Assembly: GCA_026874595.1 (NCBI GenBank)
Contig: CM049310.1
Location: 15,908,058 to 15,972,057 of the forward strand
DNA length: 64,000 nt
DNA from: Sipunculus nudus
Lineage: Eukaryota; Annelida; Sipuncula; Golfingiida; Sipunculidae
Reading direction: 5' to 3'
This document shows, piece after piece, positions 54,201 through 64,000 of the stretch. The notes below the pieces were generated by a model. The model was not told the DNA's origin and searched no databases. It saw only the letters and a list, made by a program, of their open reading frames with translations. Within the stretch, counting starts at the first letter, position 1. Every line of letters starts with the position of its first letter. Both the position numbers and the translations under genes were made by a program.

Positions 54201-56557
54201 CTTATATCGATGGGTAGAATATCACATATTCCAAATAACACCATGCAGTCACCTATGGCATTTTTCAGTTCATTTTTAATGATAAAGAAGTAAATCATAT
54301 TATTCATTACTAATCATTAAGGATTATATGAAGGAAATTAATGATAGACAAAGATGCAGTTGATAATATTAATCTAGATTCCTTCTGTGTCTAGTGTGTA
54401 CATTGATGTGAAATTAGTCCAAAATGATTTTTTTACAGTTATTTTTTAATATAAATAAAAGCCATAAAACCAGGTACTTATGATCATTATTTAAATGTGT
54501 GAAGTTTGTATATTCTGGATTCTCAACATCATTGTTTGGTGAAAACTGAATAAATACCAGACATGGTGCGAATACTTTGTAATTGTATTTAAATACGAAT
54601 ATGATTATGTACTCCATTATAAAATTTCTTGCATAAAGAATGGGAATTCAGGTAAAAATGAAAATACTCGTGCAAATACTTTCAAAATGTATTCATGAAT
54701 GCATTCATGAATATATTCTTTAATATTATTTTAATAATCATATCAGTTATATTTCATTTTAAAAAATCATATGATTCTCTTATTATTTTTAATAAAAATT
54801 ATATTTGGGATAATATTTGAAATTTTTTTAATAAATAGTTAAACTCTTATATTATATGTTCTGCTTATAAGTTATATGGCCAAGTCAAAATCTGTGTGAC
54901 AGTAGTACTCCATTTGTTAATAAAATAAATGAAATCAATCCTCTTCCCTGTCTCCAAAGGTACTATCAAAATCATACATAAGCTAAACAACAACAACTCA
55001 TCATACAGCTTATATTTATTACCACACAAAACCAGCATGTGCCTCATTTCTAAATAAAATTTTTTTATCATATATAACAGCTGAGCGTCGTGACCCATAG
55101 GTCCCTTGTTTTTATTATTATTATAACTGCTATATATCACCAATATCAGTTATATATTATATATATTTATATATATTTTAAAACAAAGAAGCATACTGAT
55201 CACAGTATTTCCCAAGCTGGTACAAGAAATTTTGAGTTCAGTCAGTTGCCATTTGAGACTAAATTGCCCATAAAACCCGTAAAACTCTTAAAACCCTGGT
55301 TTAACCAGTAAAACCCACTGGGCTGGGTTTTATGCTTAAAACCCTGGTTTTGTCCAACCCTGGTGTAAATAACCATGCTGGGTCATTGTGTATGCAGAAA
55401 TGAACAATGAACAGAATAGTTTGTTCACTCTGAATGAGACTTGAACCCCCAACTGTGACATCACTTTACTGGTTCCTATAAAAAAATGCAAATACACAGA
55501 ACAGTCGGGGAACTCTGGTAGCTCAAATGTAGAGCAGCTGATTGGAAGGGATTCCTATTCAAAATGAACCAACTTTTCTGTGTATTGATGTTCCATAATG
55601 TCATGAGTTATTTTGCCTTAAATAGATCATTAGATTTTCTGAATTATTTTTACAGAAGATCTTATCCCTCAGACCAGTAGCAAATACCCAGTATGGCCAC
55701 ATGGCTGCCAACCTGTGGAATTCCAGGGTTGGGCGGTAGCCGTGACAAACATGACTCAGGGCCGCCTACTGAGTCGTGACACAAGCCAAATTTAGAACCG
55801 CCCTGCAAGTCCATGCCACGCTTTATTACGGTATCTCTGCATACAATCAGCTGGCAGACCGCAGGCAGAAATCTCCCATACATTCAGAACAATAAACAAA
55901 TATATTGGGTCATAACAGAATATTTCACACACATGGTAGGTGTCGTTGGAGAGATAAGAAACTTATTAAAAGGTCTAGTGGGTTTATTTGAAGTGACACG
56001 ATACTTGTAAGCAATGAGGCGTTGTCAAAAATGACGAAAATATTTGCATCCCCATGGGGCCTTATAGTGCAATCCTCAGAGTTAGATGTCCAGGCACTCT
56101 GGCAAGCCAGTAATCTGGCCATAATGTCAGAGGGCCGATCTGGCCGTATTTCGGGAGGGCTTAAGTAATGACCATCAAGGTCTGAATCATCTAGTTTGTG
56201 CAGGAGATCAGATGATGTCATTAGGTAACACTTGGACATTAACTTTGATTCTTGTCAAGTATTGCTGTGGTCAAGTTGCCTACTAAAACACGATTTTTTG
56301 TTACCGCAACATGCATGCACTAGGATGCCACTTAACTGCATGGTACAGCAGAAACCTAAGACTGGTTGATTTCATACTGCAATCTTGTTTCAAGAGGGTT
56401 GCATATTTGTGATTTTACCTTAAAAGTACACTACACAGTATATCCATTGCAAGATGTGTGAGCCACCTTACTTTTGAACCCACAGCATTCATTTTTACCA
56501 GCTATATACATTACTTTTCCTTAATGTTGTCCAGTGGTTGTGTTCGATGCCAGATGA
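51244..56557 (+). CDS. POLR2K: RNA polymerases I, II and III subunit RPABC4 (Rpb12), complete
   Basis: Small zinc-ribbon subunit shared by all three nuclear RNA polymerases. Coding exons 51244-51310, 51962-52054 and 56535-56557; 183 nt, 60 aa plus TGA (human 58 aa). The first exon begins with ATG immediately after the acceptor. The N-terminus [11 protein letters not shown] is variable; then [17 protein letters not shown] and [18 protein letters not shown], with zinc ligands Cys21, Cys24, Cys38 and Cys41. The final exon supplies 2 nt of a split ATG codon plus VVFDAR and the stop, matching the conserved VVFDAR end of the family; the residue before it is Met where human has Leu. Intron 3 is about 4.48 kb and holds a complete 2.6-kb antisense transposon, so the gene is easily missed or truncated by automatic annotation. 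Confidence 0.94.
52518..55109 (-). mobile_element. Class I modular transposon in POLR2K intron 3
   Basis: Complete 2.6-kb element read on the minus strand: left end ACAAGGGACCTATGGGTCAC at 55109, two successive right modules, CGGA tract near 52575-52595 and terminal hairpin with GAGCTAAAAA at 52518. Collinear with 7809-10464 over its whole length in inverse orientation, differing mainly by substitutions, small indels and the 46-bp terminal duplication. Antisense to POLR2K. Confidence 0.9.
55245..55357 (-). mobile_element. Possible hAT-type terminal fragment
   Basis: Read on the minus strand it starts CAGGGTTGGACAAAACCAGG and is built of repeated AAACCC/GGGTTTTA words. Such a CAGGGTTGG start is common at hAT ends. 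No matching second terminus was found nearby. Confidence 0.35.
55425..55575. repeat. Degraded tRNA-like sequences
   Basis: Minus strand around 55434-55455 reads gttgggggttcaagtctc, a B-box-like word; plus strand around 55508-55540 reads gtagctcaaatgtagagcag, an A-box-like word. Neither gives a full tRNA fold. These are probably relics of SINEs or tRNA pseudogenes. Confidence 0.3.
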
Positions 56558-57077
56558 AGACTGTCCTGTGATGCCAAATACCCCGTGTTCAAACGAAAAA
56601 GAAGTGCCACAGCCAAAGTACAAGAGAGCAGTGCACTGCAGGAGTGTTCAATCAGGCTATGAAAGATTGCTCAGATAATTGTGGACTGTCCTCAAGTCAT
56701 GTAAACTGGTGCATATTTCCTCAATATTCAAAGTGCAACACAAGCATTGACACAGTGAATATAAATGTCATTCAGCCGCTATGTTTCAGGTGCCCTGCCA
56801 CTTCAGATCATTCATGTAAAAGTTTCCTTGGTTCTTGTACATAATTTGTATTCATGTCTGATTTCCACATTATTATATATACATCTTGATGATTTTATTA
56901 AATATTTAAATTCATGAATTCTGAGTTCTCTGCCTTCCTGTCTATGCATTTTGATGTATTTTGAAAGAAGTTTGGTGAAAACACTCTTTCCACAGCAGTT
57001 ATACCCTGCAGTCATTCTTTTTCTCCTTTGCTTAAACTGCTGCTGTGCATAGCAAGAGATTCCCGATTTCACCTCCA

Positions 57078-57212
57078 GGCCTGGCAGAGGGCCATGATCT
57101 GTAATCAAACCAATGAGAGTGGGATATCAAATTGTGCATCCAGCTCAAGTTTAAAACCTATTATACCCTGATCAGATTGGTTTGATTGCAAGTCTTGGCC
57201 CTCGGTCAGGTT
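57078..57212. repeat. Short foldback repeat
   Basis: Left arm contains gagggccatgatctgtaatc and aaaccaat; right arm, reversed, contains gagggccaagacttgcaatc and aaaccaat. The two arms pair over about 38 bp around a 50-bp loop. A word of the same kind (gacctggagtgggaccctgc, then atctgtaatcaaagcaat) lies near 13783-13823. Probably a small foldback element. Confidence 0.55.
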
Positions 57213-57297
57213 AGAATGGTGCTGCAGCCTAAGTCTGTATGAAACAGCTTTCATCGATCCATGTCTGATGTTCATGGTCCATTCATACTAGCTCAGG

Positions 57298-57316
57298 TGT
57301 GTGTGTGTGTGTGTGT
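57298..57316 (+). repeat. (GT)n microsatellite
   Basis: Nine to ten GT units in the POLR2K-EXOC3 interval. Confidence 0.9.
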
Positions 57317-57439
57317 ACATATTAAATGACTGAATATTTTAAAGGGGCCTAATCCCCTATCAAGCATGTTGAATTGACACAAAAAATACTGTCTTCTCGT
57401 TGAAATAACTTGGTACCTGCCAAAATATTGCCCTGAAAC

Positions 57440-57670
57440 AGTTGGCTTACTCCTGTACAGAAGTGTTAAAACGGTGGTGGGGGGCACGATGAAAGGCATC
57501 AACATAAACACAACACGTGGGTCTTGATGCATGGCCTGAGCCACAACACCTGTCAATCAGATGCTCTGACTGACTTGGCCCCAAAATGTAAAACATATTC
57601 CTGCTGGCTGAAACATTGCAGGCCAGGGACCCCAATACACGACCTGTGTCATTTCCGCTGAGGCCCATAA
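57440..57670 (-). pseudogene. Relic of a Tc1/mariner-like transposase N-terminus
   Basis: The minus-strand frame reads ACNVSASRNMFYILGPSQSE, then SGHASRPTC and a segment VDAFHRAPHHRFNTS. The spacing recalls the second helix-turn-helix and linker of Tc1-like transposases (NVS..T.YRL, then SGRPR.T and HLR.RF), with drifted key positions. The DDE domain is absent. Identification is tentative and the sequence is non-functional. Confidence 0.35.
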
Positions 57671-60129
57671 ACCGTAATGTCCAACCAGCAGAGATGCATC
57701 AGAGGACATGAAGGTCCATGTATGGAATAGTCTGGACTACTCTTTGTTTGGGATCTGTCACGCATGCACAAAATTCGACCTCCGGTCATGTGGCCTTGTT
57801 ATAATTGTAAAGAGACACAGAAGATTGTGTTTATTAACACAGACCCATAACAAGGTGTTAAACAGCTCAAGTGGAGGTACTGAGACTGTGTGCTGGGAAG
57901 AGGCATAATATTGCTCCTGATTATGTCCCTCTAAACAAAACGTAATTATGGTGGTTTCAGGTCAGCCATAAAATTTGGTTATGGTGGCTGAATTAAAGTT
58001 TTATATGTGTATTTATCCTTGGAAACCAATTGAAAGTGTTAAAAGTCAGGGAGTTCTATCATGGTTGGCTGCTGGCAACCATGTATATTGCATCCAGGTT
58101 TCAGCAGCTACATTGATTTGATTTTTTTTCAGAATATTTATAAGACATCCTTAAATCAGCATCTGTTCAATGTTTTTTATTTTTGGTTAAGACCAGCTTC
58201 ACTGACATCCACAAGTGGACATAATATGAAAACAATTTTTTCACATATACATGTATTTTTTTTTCTGGAAAGTAGGTATTTTGCTCCCTTGTAATTCAAA
58301 TCTCCCTTAGAACTATCAGGTGCAGTGTAAAGCTACAATTCCTTGTACGTGGAAGGGATATGTGGTTACGGTAAGGCCAATTCCTTTAATGCAGTCGCTG
58401 ATAAAATGTATGTCTGTATATGTAATATACGTAATTTGTACATCTGTTTATAAAATCTATATATATAATATATATTATATATAAATATTTTATATGTATG
58501 TATCCCTGCATTTTGAACAGTGGCAGAAAAAGATAAAGAACCCACCTGCTTGAATCGAAACAAATACATGTATTGGGCAGACCACTCACCAGTGGATGAC
58601 AGGCAAATGTTTCACATATTTACAGTGATTAAAATCAATGTTTTCCGAAGGAGAACGTTTAACCTTATGGAATATACTGATAAACACGTTACCGGTAATC
58701 CTGGGGAACCCCCTAAGTGACATGTACAATTAAGCAGGAATCTTCGTCGACCCCATCCCTTTAAAATTTTTTGTCAGATCGGTCAGGCGCTATTTGATCC
58801 AACAAAAATTTTGTCAGATGACAGGTCAAATGCCACATAAAAGAATCAGTCCATAATATATCACTTTTGACCTTACCGCAGCTGCAACCACATAAAAGGG
58901 TTCATGGCTTTAAAGAGTGAAACCAGAATATTAAGTATGTAACAGGATTTAAACTGTTCTCTTTTACATCTACACAGCAGAGAGTCATATGTATGTTAAA
59001 AAAAAGACAAACAATGGAAAATGTTAGATATGTCCCACATATAAAGATTGATATCATTTGTAAAAGATTTGGATAACAGCATGTTCTGTCCTCAGTTTTC
59101 TTTATAACTCCTGAAGTTCAACACCCATTTCAATTTTCAAGCACTAGGTTAAATCAATGAGACCACATGCATATAGTTAATATATATTTTTAATATTTCA
59201 ATTTTGCATGAATAAAAATCACATCAAGGTAACTAAAAGTCACATTATCATGACTAGTCATTCTCATGCATAATAATTTTCCCAATGATCTCTGAAGCAA
59301 TCTGGCTTCATATGAGATAATATGAAGTTATGTAAACAGATTCATTGTCATGTTTCATCCAATACACATTCTTATTCTCAAAAACCTCTCAGATCTATAA
59401 TTATGCACTTTTTCTTTTAAATGTTATCAATGACTTGATCAAGTGCTCTTAAATGAGATATACATATATAGCTTATAAAACACAAGTATGAATAAATATT
59501 CACCATTACCACAGACCTTTCTGTAATATTTCTTAATAATATAAGCAGTGGTAGCCTCATTTTCCCAACCATGCACACAGAATTCAACACCAATATTTCT
59601 AAAGCAAGTGCATAAGCATATGCACACTTAAACAAACAAAAATAAGACTTCAAAACTGCCAGGATCCTTCCTTAATTAGTGAAGATGATATCAGTATTAG
59701 AGTTTTACATTACAGGGCCCTAGGGTGTCTTTTTTTAAAGGATGTGTGTTTTGTGCAGCAGAAAATTGGACACTGGATTTCCCCTAAATTATGTAAATTA
59801 CATTTAAAGAGATGTGCAGTACTTAGCCAAAGCAGCTGGAAAGTTGATTTGTAAAATTTACCAGGCTAAACATGCACACAAGTAAATTACGTTCAGGTTT
59901 CAATTATTCCTACTTATCAGTATTTTTACCTGCAAGGTAATTACCTGTAATCTGATTTTACCTGCCATTTAGTTAAAATAATAATAGCTCATTTTACACA
60001 TTCTTATTGCAGCATAGTAGTTATTAAAATAAGCATGATACTTCACAAAGCAGCTTTATCAATAAATTCACTGAGACACTAAAAGATTCACTTATTCATA
60101 TATTTTGTTAAACACTTGGTATGATGTTA

Positions 60130-62292
60130 CTAAGTGGCAGGGATCTCTGAGAAAATTCCTTGAGGACGTGGTCTCAATAACTCTTCTTCTCCAAGAGTGT
60201 CTATCACCATCTGAAACAAAGGGTAGAGATATCACTGTTAAAACCTAATGCACCCATGTTGTGTTAATTATAAGCTTTCCACACTGTGTCATGATATCTA
60301 TGAGATTTGTCAGCATGTATTGATTTACAGATATTATATTAACATATCATGTCATTTGTCAGTAAAATTAACCCATACTGGACAGGGGAAATTGATAGTT
60401 ATATTGAATGGAATTCTTTACAAATTTTCAAATAACTGGCTGAAATATTTTTCAGCGTGCTTCCAGTTCACTGTTTAAGTTAAAATATTATTCTCATTTA
60501 TTTTCATTTACTTTCCATTTCCTATTATACGTACATTTGATTAATTCTCAATAATATTATTAAAGGTCAGACAGATAAATTTATATTGTTATAAATAGAT
60601 GTGTGAAAATCAAGGCTGTAACTGAACCCAAATAACCACTTCTCCAACATCAACACCATGCACCAATAAATCTAAGAATGTAAATTACCTGTTTGGCATC
60701 TTTCATGTTCAGATCTCCTCGTAATGCTAGTAAGTTCACTAGGTGCTCTGGCTTCAAGTCAGGGAACTTGTTGACCAAGCCCTACACAAAATTAATTTAT
60801 CACAGTCAGCCAGGTTTTAAAAAGCCTTGCCAACAAAGAAAGTTCTGTTTATACAATAAAAGAGCAATATATGTATAGCTCAAATAATTTCAAAGCAATT
60901 ATAACTGTTAATTTAAAGTTTATGAGTCTGACAAAATGAGTGGACTTCATCAGATATCCATATTTCTATAAATGACAGACATCTTTAATGAATGAGTGAT
61001 GAAACACGGGCATTGGCGAGTTTAACACCATTAGGTTTAACTATATGTTCATTTTCCATACCGAGAGCTCCAGTGACATCATGGAGGTGTCTCTCAGCTT
61101 GATCACTTCTGCAAGTGATGGAATGGCATCAAAGGCTGCATTATCCTGAAATACATAGATATTTTAACTGAGACTGGGATTCACTTATGAGAAAGACATT
61201 ACAATTTTAGACTGGGGTGATCAGTTCTTGTTAGTCTTGAAGAATCAAAAGGGCTAATAGTGTAAAAATGCCATGACATGACCCATTATGGCTGGCATTT
61301 TTTATGCAGTGAATGCATAAGATTGTGTAACATTCATGATGTGTTTTGTATTGTTAAAAAAAGGCAGTATTGATCACATACATTAATGGCACTAGGAAAG
61401 TAACGTGGAACAAAATAAAATGACATTATAATCAGTCTTACTAAAAAACATTGAGGTAAGCCATACCTCTGTGGCATCCAGTCCAGATGACAGACGATTA
61501 AATAGCTGTGAGAACTGGTTGGCCTCCATGCACATCTTCTCAGCTGCATTTTTTCTCTCTTCATAATTCTTGAATGTTATCTTTCTGTAATGAGATGGTT
61601 TTAATATTTCATACAGTAAAACGATGCCAAAATAATTACAAGAAGTTAAACACCGAAGTCTAATATGTAAATAGTTTTAAAATGTATATTTTACCACAAG
61701 TTATTGAAACTGGCATGAAGTTCAACATATTTATGATTCATATTCATGATTTCCTTCCAAAGATCCACTGTTATAATATGAGAAATATCTGACGTCATGC
61801 ATGACACATTTTCTAATTTTTGTTTGATAATATTTTATATGATCCTATCTGTTGTGACACCTGAAATTTAGTTCAATTCTGTTGTTAATACCTTGTAGGG
61901 TAGTGATTATTTTAAAATCAGAGTGAAGTTCTCATTTGTTTAACTTCATGGAATAATTACATAACAGAGTGAACTATTACGTTTGAAATAAATAGTCATG
62001 ATATCAGGTACATTCATGATGTTGAGCCTTATTCTAATTCGCAGTCAGACCTATCTACTTCTAGAGGTCAGGAGTGTGTCTACAAAATTATATTCACATG
62101 TAGTAATTAAATGTTTTGTTAATCACATCCTATACTTACCTGCCAAAGAGAGCTTTCATGTACTCGAAGGTAATCTTTTTCATGGCTTTATCCATGAGGA
62201 CACTGTAGAAGCGGTCCTTAAGGTGCACAAAGTCCTGATTGTAGTCCTCAAGAGTAATACATATTGTATCAATGGCAGGACTCCCCTGGAAC
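60130..62292 (-). CDS. EXOC3: Exocyst complex component 3 (Sec6), C-terminal five exons only
   Basis: Subunit of the exocyst, which tethers secretory vesicles to the plasma membrane. Exons in transcript order: 62292-62140, 61584-61467, 61145-61062, 60781-60689, 60210-60130, all GT/AG and frame-consistent, ending in TAG. They encode about 175 residues of the helical C-terminal Sec6 domain: SPAIDTICITLEDYNQDF, the basic KITFKNYEERKNAAEKM segment, SLAEVIKLRDTSMMSLELS, and a last module containing LALRGDLNMKDAKQMVIDTL. The pattern (EVIKL.D, then LL..RGD....DAKQ.I..TL) is that of the EXOC3 family; EXOC3L cannot be fully excluded. The tail after TLGEEE is short and diverged compared with human. The 5' exons lie beyond 64000; I found none between 62293 and the window end. 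Confidence 0.85.
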
Positions 62293-62730
62293 CTGTCAGT
62301 CAAATACAGAATAAGAAAACTTGATATATTATCCTTCATTCTGCAGCAGGGGAGGACCAAGAAAGGGGCAGGAGTGGATTAGAGAGATTAAACCCCTCCC
62401 TCTTGAGGAAAAAAACCTCTTGTGCACTGTAATTCACTCTTCACACCATTGTCCCCATATTTTTAACTTTCCCTCCCCAAAATCTTGGATCCACCTCTGT
62501 GCTGTCTATTGCTATCAGGAAATAATGAAAAAGACATAAGCAGAGGAATTAAACTAGTAATAAAGCAGCTTGTTCTGGCAACAGAAATTTCTTTGCAACA
62601 TTTTGTTCTAAAGTTTCTAAATAATGAATTACCAGTAAATCAAAAGAATGCAAAAGAAAATAGAGTTGACACATCTTTCAGGTGCACACTCAATCCATTA
62701 CTCATATTATCTGTATGTTTGCCTGCCTGG

Positions 62731-62766
<36 letters not shown>

Positions 62767-63104
62767 TCTCTCTTTTCATATACACAAATGGCAAAGATCA
62801 CCAAACATTAAGTGAAATGTGGTATTTCCCATATATATTTTAACTGGCAACAAGTTTAATTTGCAATCCACATTCCAAAGAAGGAGTCTGTTGAAAGTAT
62901 GGCCTCAAAAGATGAACCCAAGAGTAAAAGACGAGATGTTTTTAAAACCATATTGTGAAGTGTGCATGATAATGGTAAAACAACCTTAAGAGGGAAGAGC
63001 TGTGGTACTGAGGCTAACAAACTAATACTTGTTTATGTAGGTAAACATGGTGAGAGTTGTCCATGAGAAGATGACTACTATATACAGAGTAAAAATGAAC
63101 TTCT
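62293..63104. other. Probable EXOC3 intron sequence with a CT microsatellite
   Basis: No further EXOC3 exon is recognisable on the minus strand upstream of 62292. Open frames in this stretch lack exocyst similarity. Confidence 0.5.
62731..62773 (+). repeat. (CT)n microsatellite
   Basis: About 43 bp of TC dinucleotides with one TG interruption. Confidence 0.95.
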
Positions 63105-63535
63105 ACACACTTCTACATATTTTTGCCAATATTTAAAAAATTTAACAGATTTTGATCTAATTTTTGGTATACAATTAAATTTTGATTAATTAAAGTTGTA
63201 TTACTGGAAAAAAGTCCCTACCTTTAACACTTTGGGTCTTAAGTGACAAAATATCTTCCTGATTTTTTACAAAGTGCATTATGTTTGGGCCAATAACTTT
63301 TTTAAATTATATAATACTGACTTAATATCTGGCATGTACATAGGAACTATATAGAGGAATATTTATGGTAAATATGAAGAAAACCAGATGAGTGGTTTTG
63401 ATATTAGGCAGTCCTGAAGTGTGAAAATAGATTTCTAATAAAAAATTGAGGTTTTTCCTATAATATCTCAAAGGAACGAAGTCCTATTGACCCAATTTTT
63501 GGCATGGTAGGAGATTATGGGGACATCTAACACTT
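63105..63535 (+). mobile_element. Fragment of a class I right module
   Basis: Matches the class I body from the tttgccaatatttaaaaaat stretch to gggacatctaaca, lacking the CGGA tract, terminal hairpin and left end. Probably in an EXOC3 intron and antisense to it. Confidence 0.75.
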
Positions 63536-64000
63536 TGTGGCGGGGGCATAAAAACAACCAATGATCTATTATTAATCAATAACTTTATGTACTGTGGTAC
63601 CTTGAAATCAGCAGCATATAAGTATATAAAATATTGATTCACATTTTAAATTATACATGTACACTAGTATTCATTATAAAACCATCAATCCTCCAGCATC
63701 CAAAATTGACTTGTCCTGGGCGATTGTTGGCTGTGCAAAGTTTTGTTTTGATGCTGTTTGTTACTCGATGATTGTATATCTCTGACAGGATTAGATTGTT
63801 TACATGTACACATATTATCATCTTTAACTGATTATGTAAAAATGCAATCAATTTAATTGATTATGAAAGAAAACAACCAATCATCAATTTAGTCTATTAA
63901 TTGGCACATCAATAGTTTTAAGTGGGATTCTGAACAAAAACAAATGAAGGTAAAAATTTCTTAAGAATATATTATCTTTAAGCCTTGTTTTATGCACAGG
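63536..64000. other. Unassigned AT-rich sequence
   Basis: Likely EXOC3 intron. Nothing recognisable on either strand. Confidence 0.5.

Larger units (their letters stand above)
56558..60129. other. Intergenic DNA between POLR2K and EXOC3
   Basis: Holds the POLR2K 3' UTR and the EXOC3 3' UTR. Besides a foldback repeat, a GT microsatellite and a transposase relic listed separately, I see no coding signal; the short open frames lack recognisable domains. Confidence 0.5.

Noticed and set aside
55500-55575. tRNA gene
   Set aside because: An A-box-like word is present but the acceptor stem, anticodon arm and a good B box are missing.
55925-56239. Minus-strand frame of 104 aa in POLR2K intron 3, considered as a transposon or nested gene
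   Set aside because: I could not match it to any family and it has no supporting splice or repeat context, so it is not called.
57293-57556. Minus-strand 87-aa frame as a membrane protein
   Set aside because: It overlaps the proposed transposase relic in another frame and ends in translated GT microsatellite.
58355-58906. Inverted words (ATGTGGTT and CGGTAAGG) about 500 bp apart as a transposon
   Set aside because: The match is short and interrupted, with no target duplication; not enough to call.

Overview
This is an AT-rich animal nuclear window with large introns. The dispersed repeats carry CGGA-type tetranucleotide tracts next to a terminal palindrome, an architecture I know from bivalve and other mollusc genomes, so the source is most likely a mollusc. 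That assignment is inference. Every gene here is a conserved eukaryotic housekeeping or cell-cycle gene; I see no bacterial or phage content, no rRNA, no intact tRNA and no CRISPR array.

Five protein genes were reconstructed by joining exons at GT/AG sites with the reading frame checked across each junction. (1) MCM3, minus strand, 32006 down to 2420, complete, 22 coding exons, 826 aa. (2) TSEN34, plus strand, 32287 to 43223, complete, 6 coding exons, 289 aa, with the endonuclease triad present. (3) An Emi1/Emi2 gene (FBXO5/FBXO43 family), minus strand, 50194 down to 45357, complete, 5 coding exons, 464 aa. (4) POLR2K (RPABC4), plus strand, 51244 to 56557, 60 aa, with a final coding exon of 23 nt after a 4.5 kb intron. 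(5) The C-terminal five exons of an EXOC3/Sec6 gene, minus strand, 62292 down to 60130, truncated by the window edge.

The genes form two divergent pairs. MCM3 and TSEN34 have start codons 280 bp apart around an exact E2F-type site and a CACGTG palindrome. FBXO5/43 and POLR2K flank a region with a perfect TCTCGCGAGA element. Human FBXO43 and POLR2K are also neighbours, so this pair looks like old conserved linkage.

Most of the remaining DNA is mobile. A modular transposon family has a left end starting ACAAGGGACC or ACAAGTGACC with a palindromic core, and a right end with a CGGA microsatellite, a hairpin and GAGCTAAAAA. It is present as complete copies at 6447-12159 (interrupted by a nested 7809-10464 copy), 12752-14563, 15048-17861, 20711-25488, 34537-36429 (minus) and 52518-55109 (minus), plus fragments. 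Two copies carry a 336-bp tandem satellite with the palindrome GGTGGCGCCACC, arranged in one of them as 672-bp higher-order repeats. All copies found inside genes lie antisense to the host gene. Smaller elements include a hAT-like foldback in an FBXO5/43 intron, a TA-flanked MITE, a tRNA-derived SINE, a Tc1-like relic and several microsatellites.
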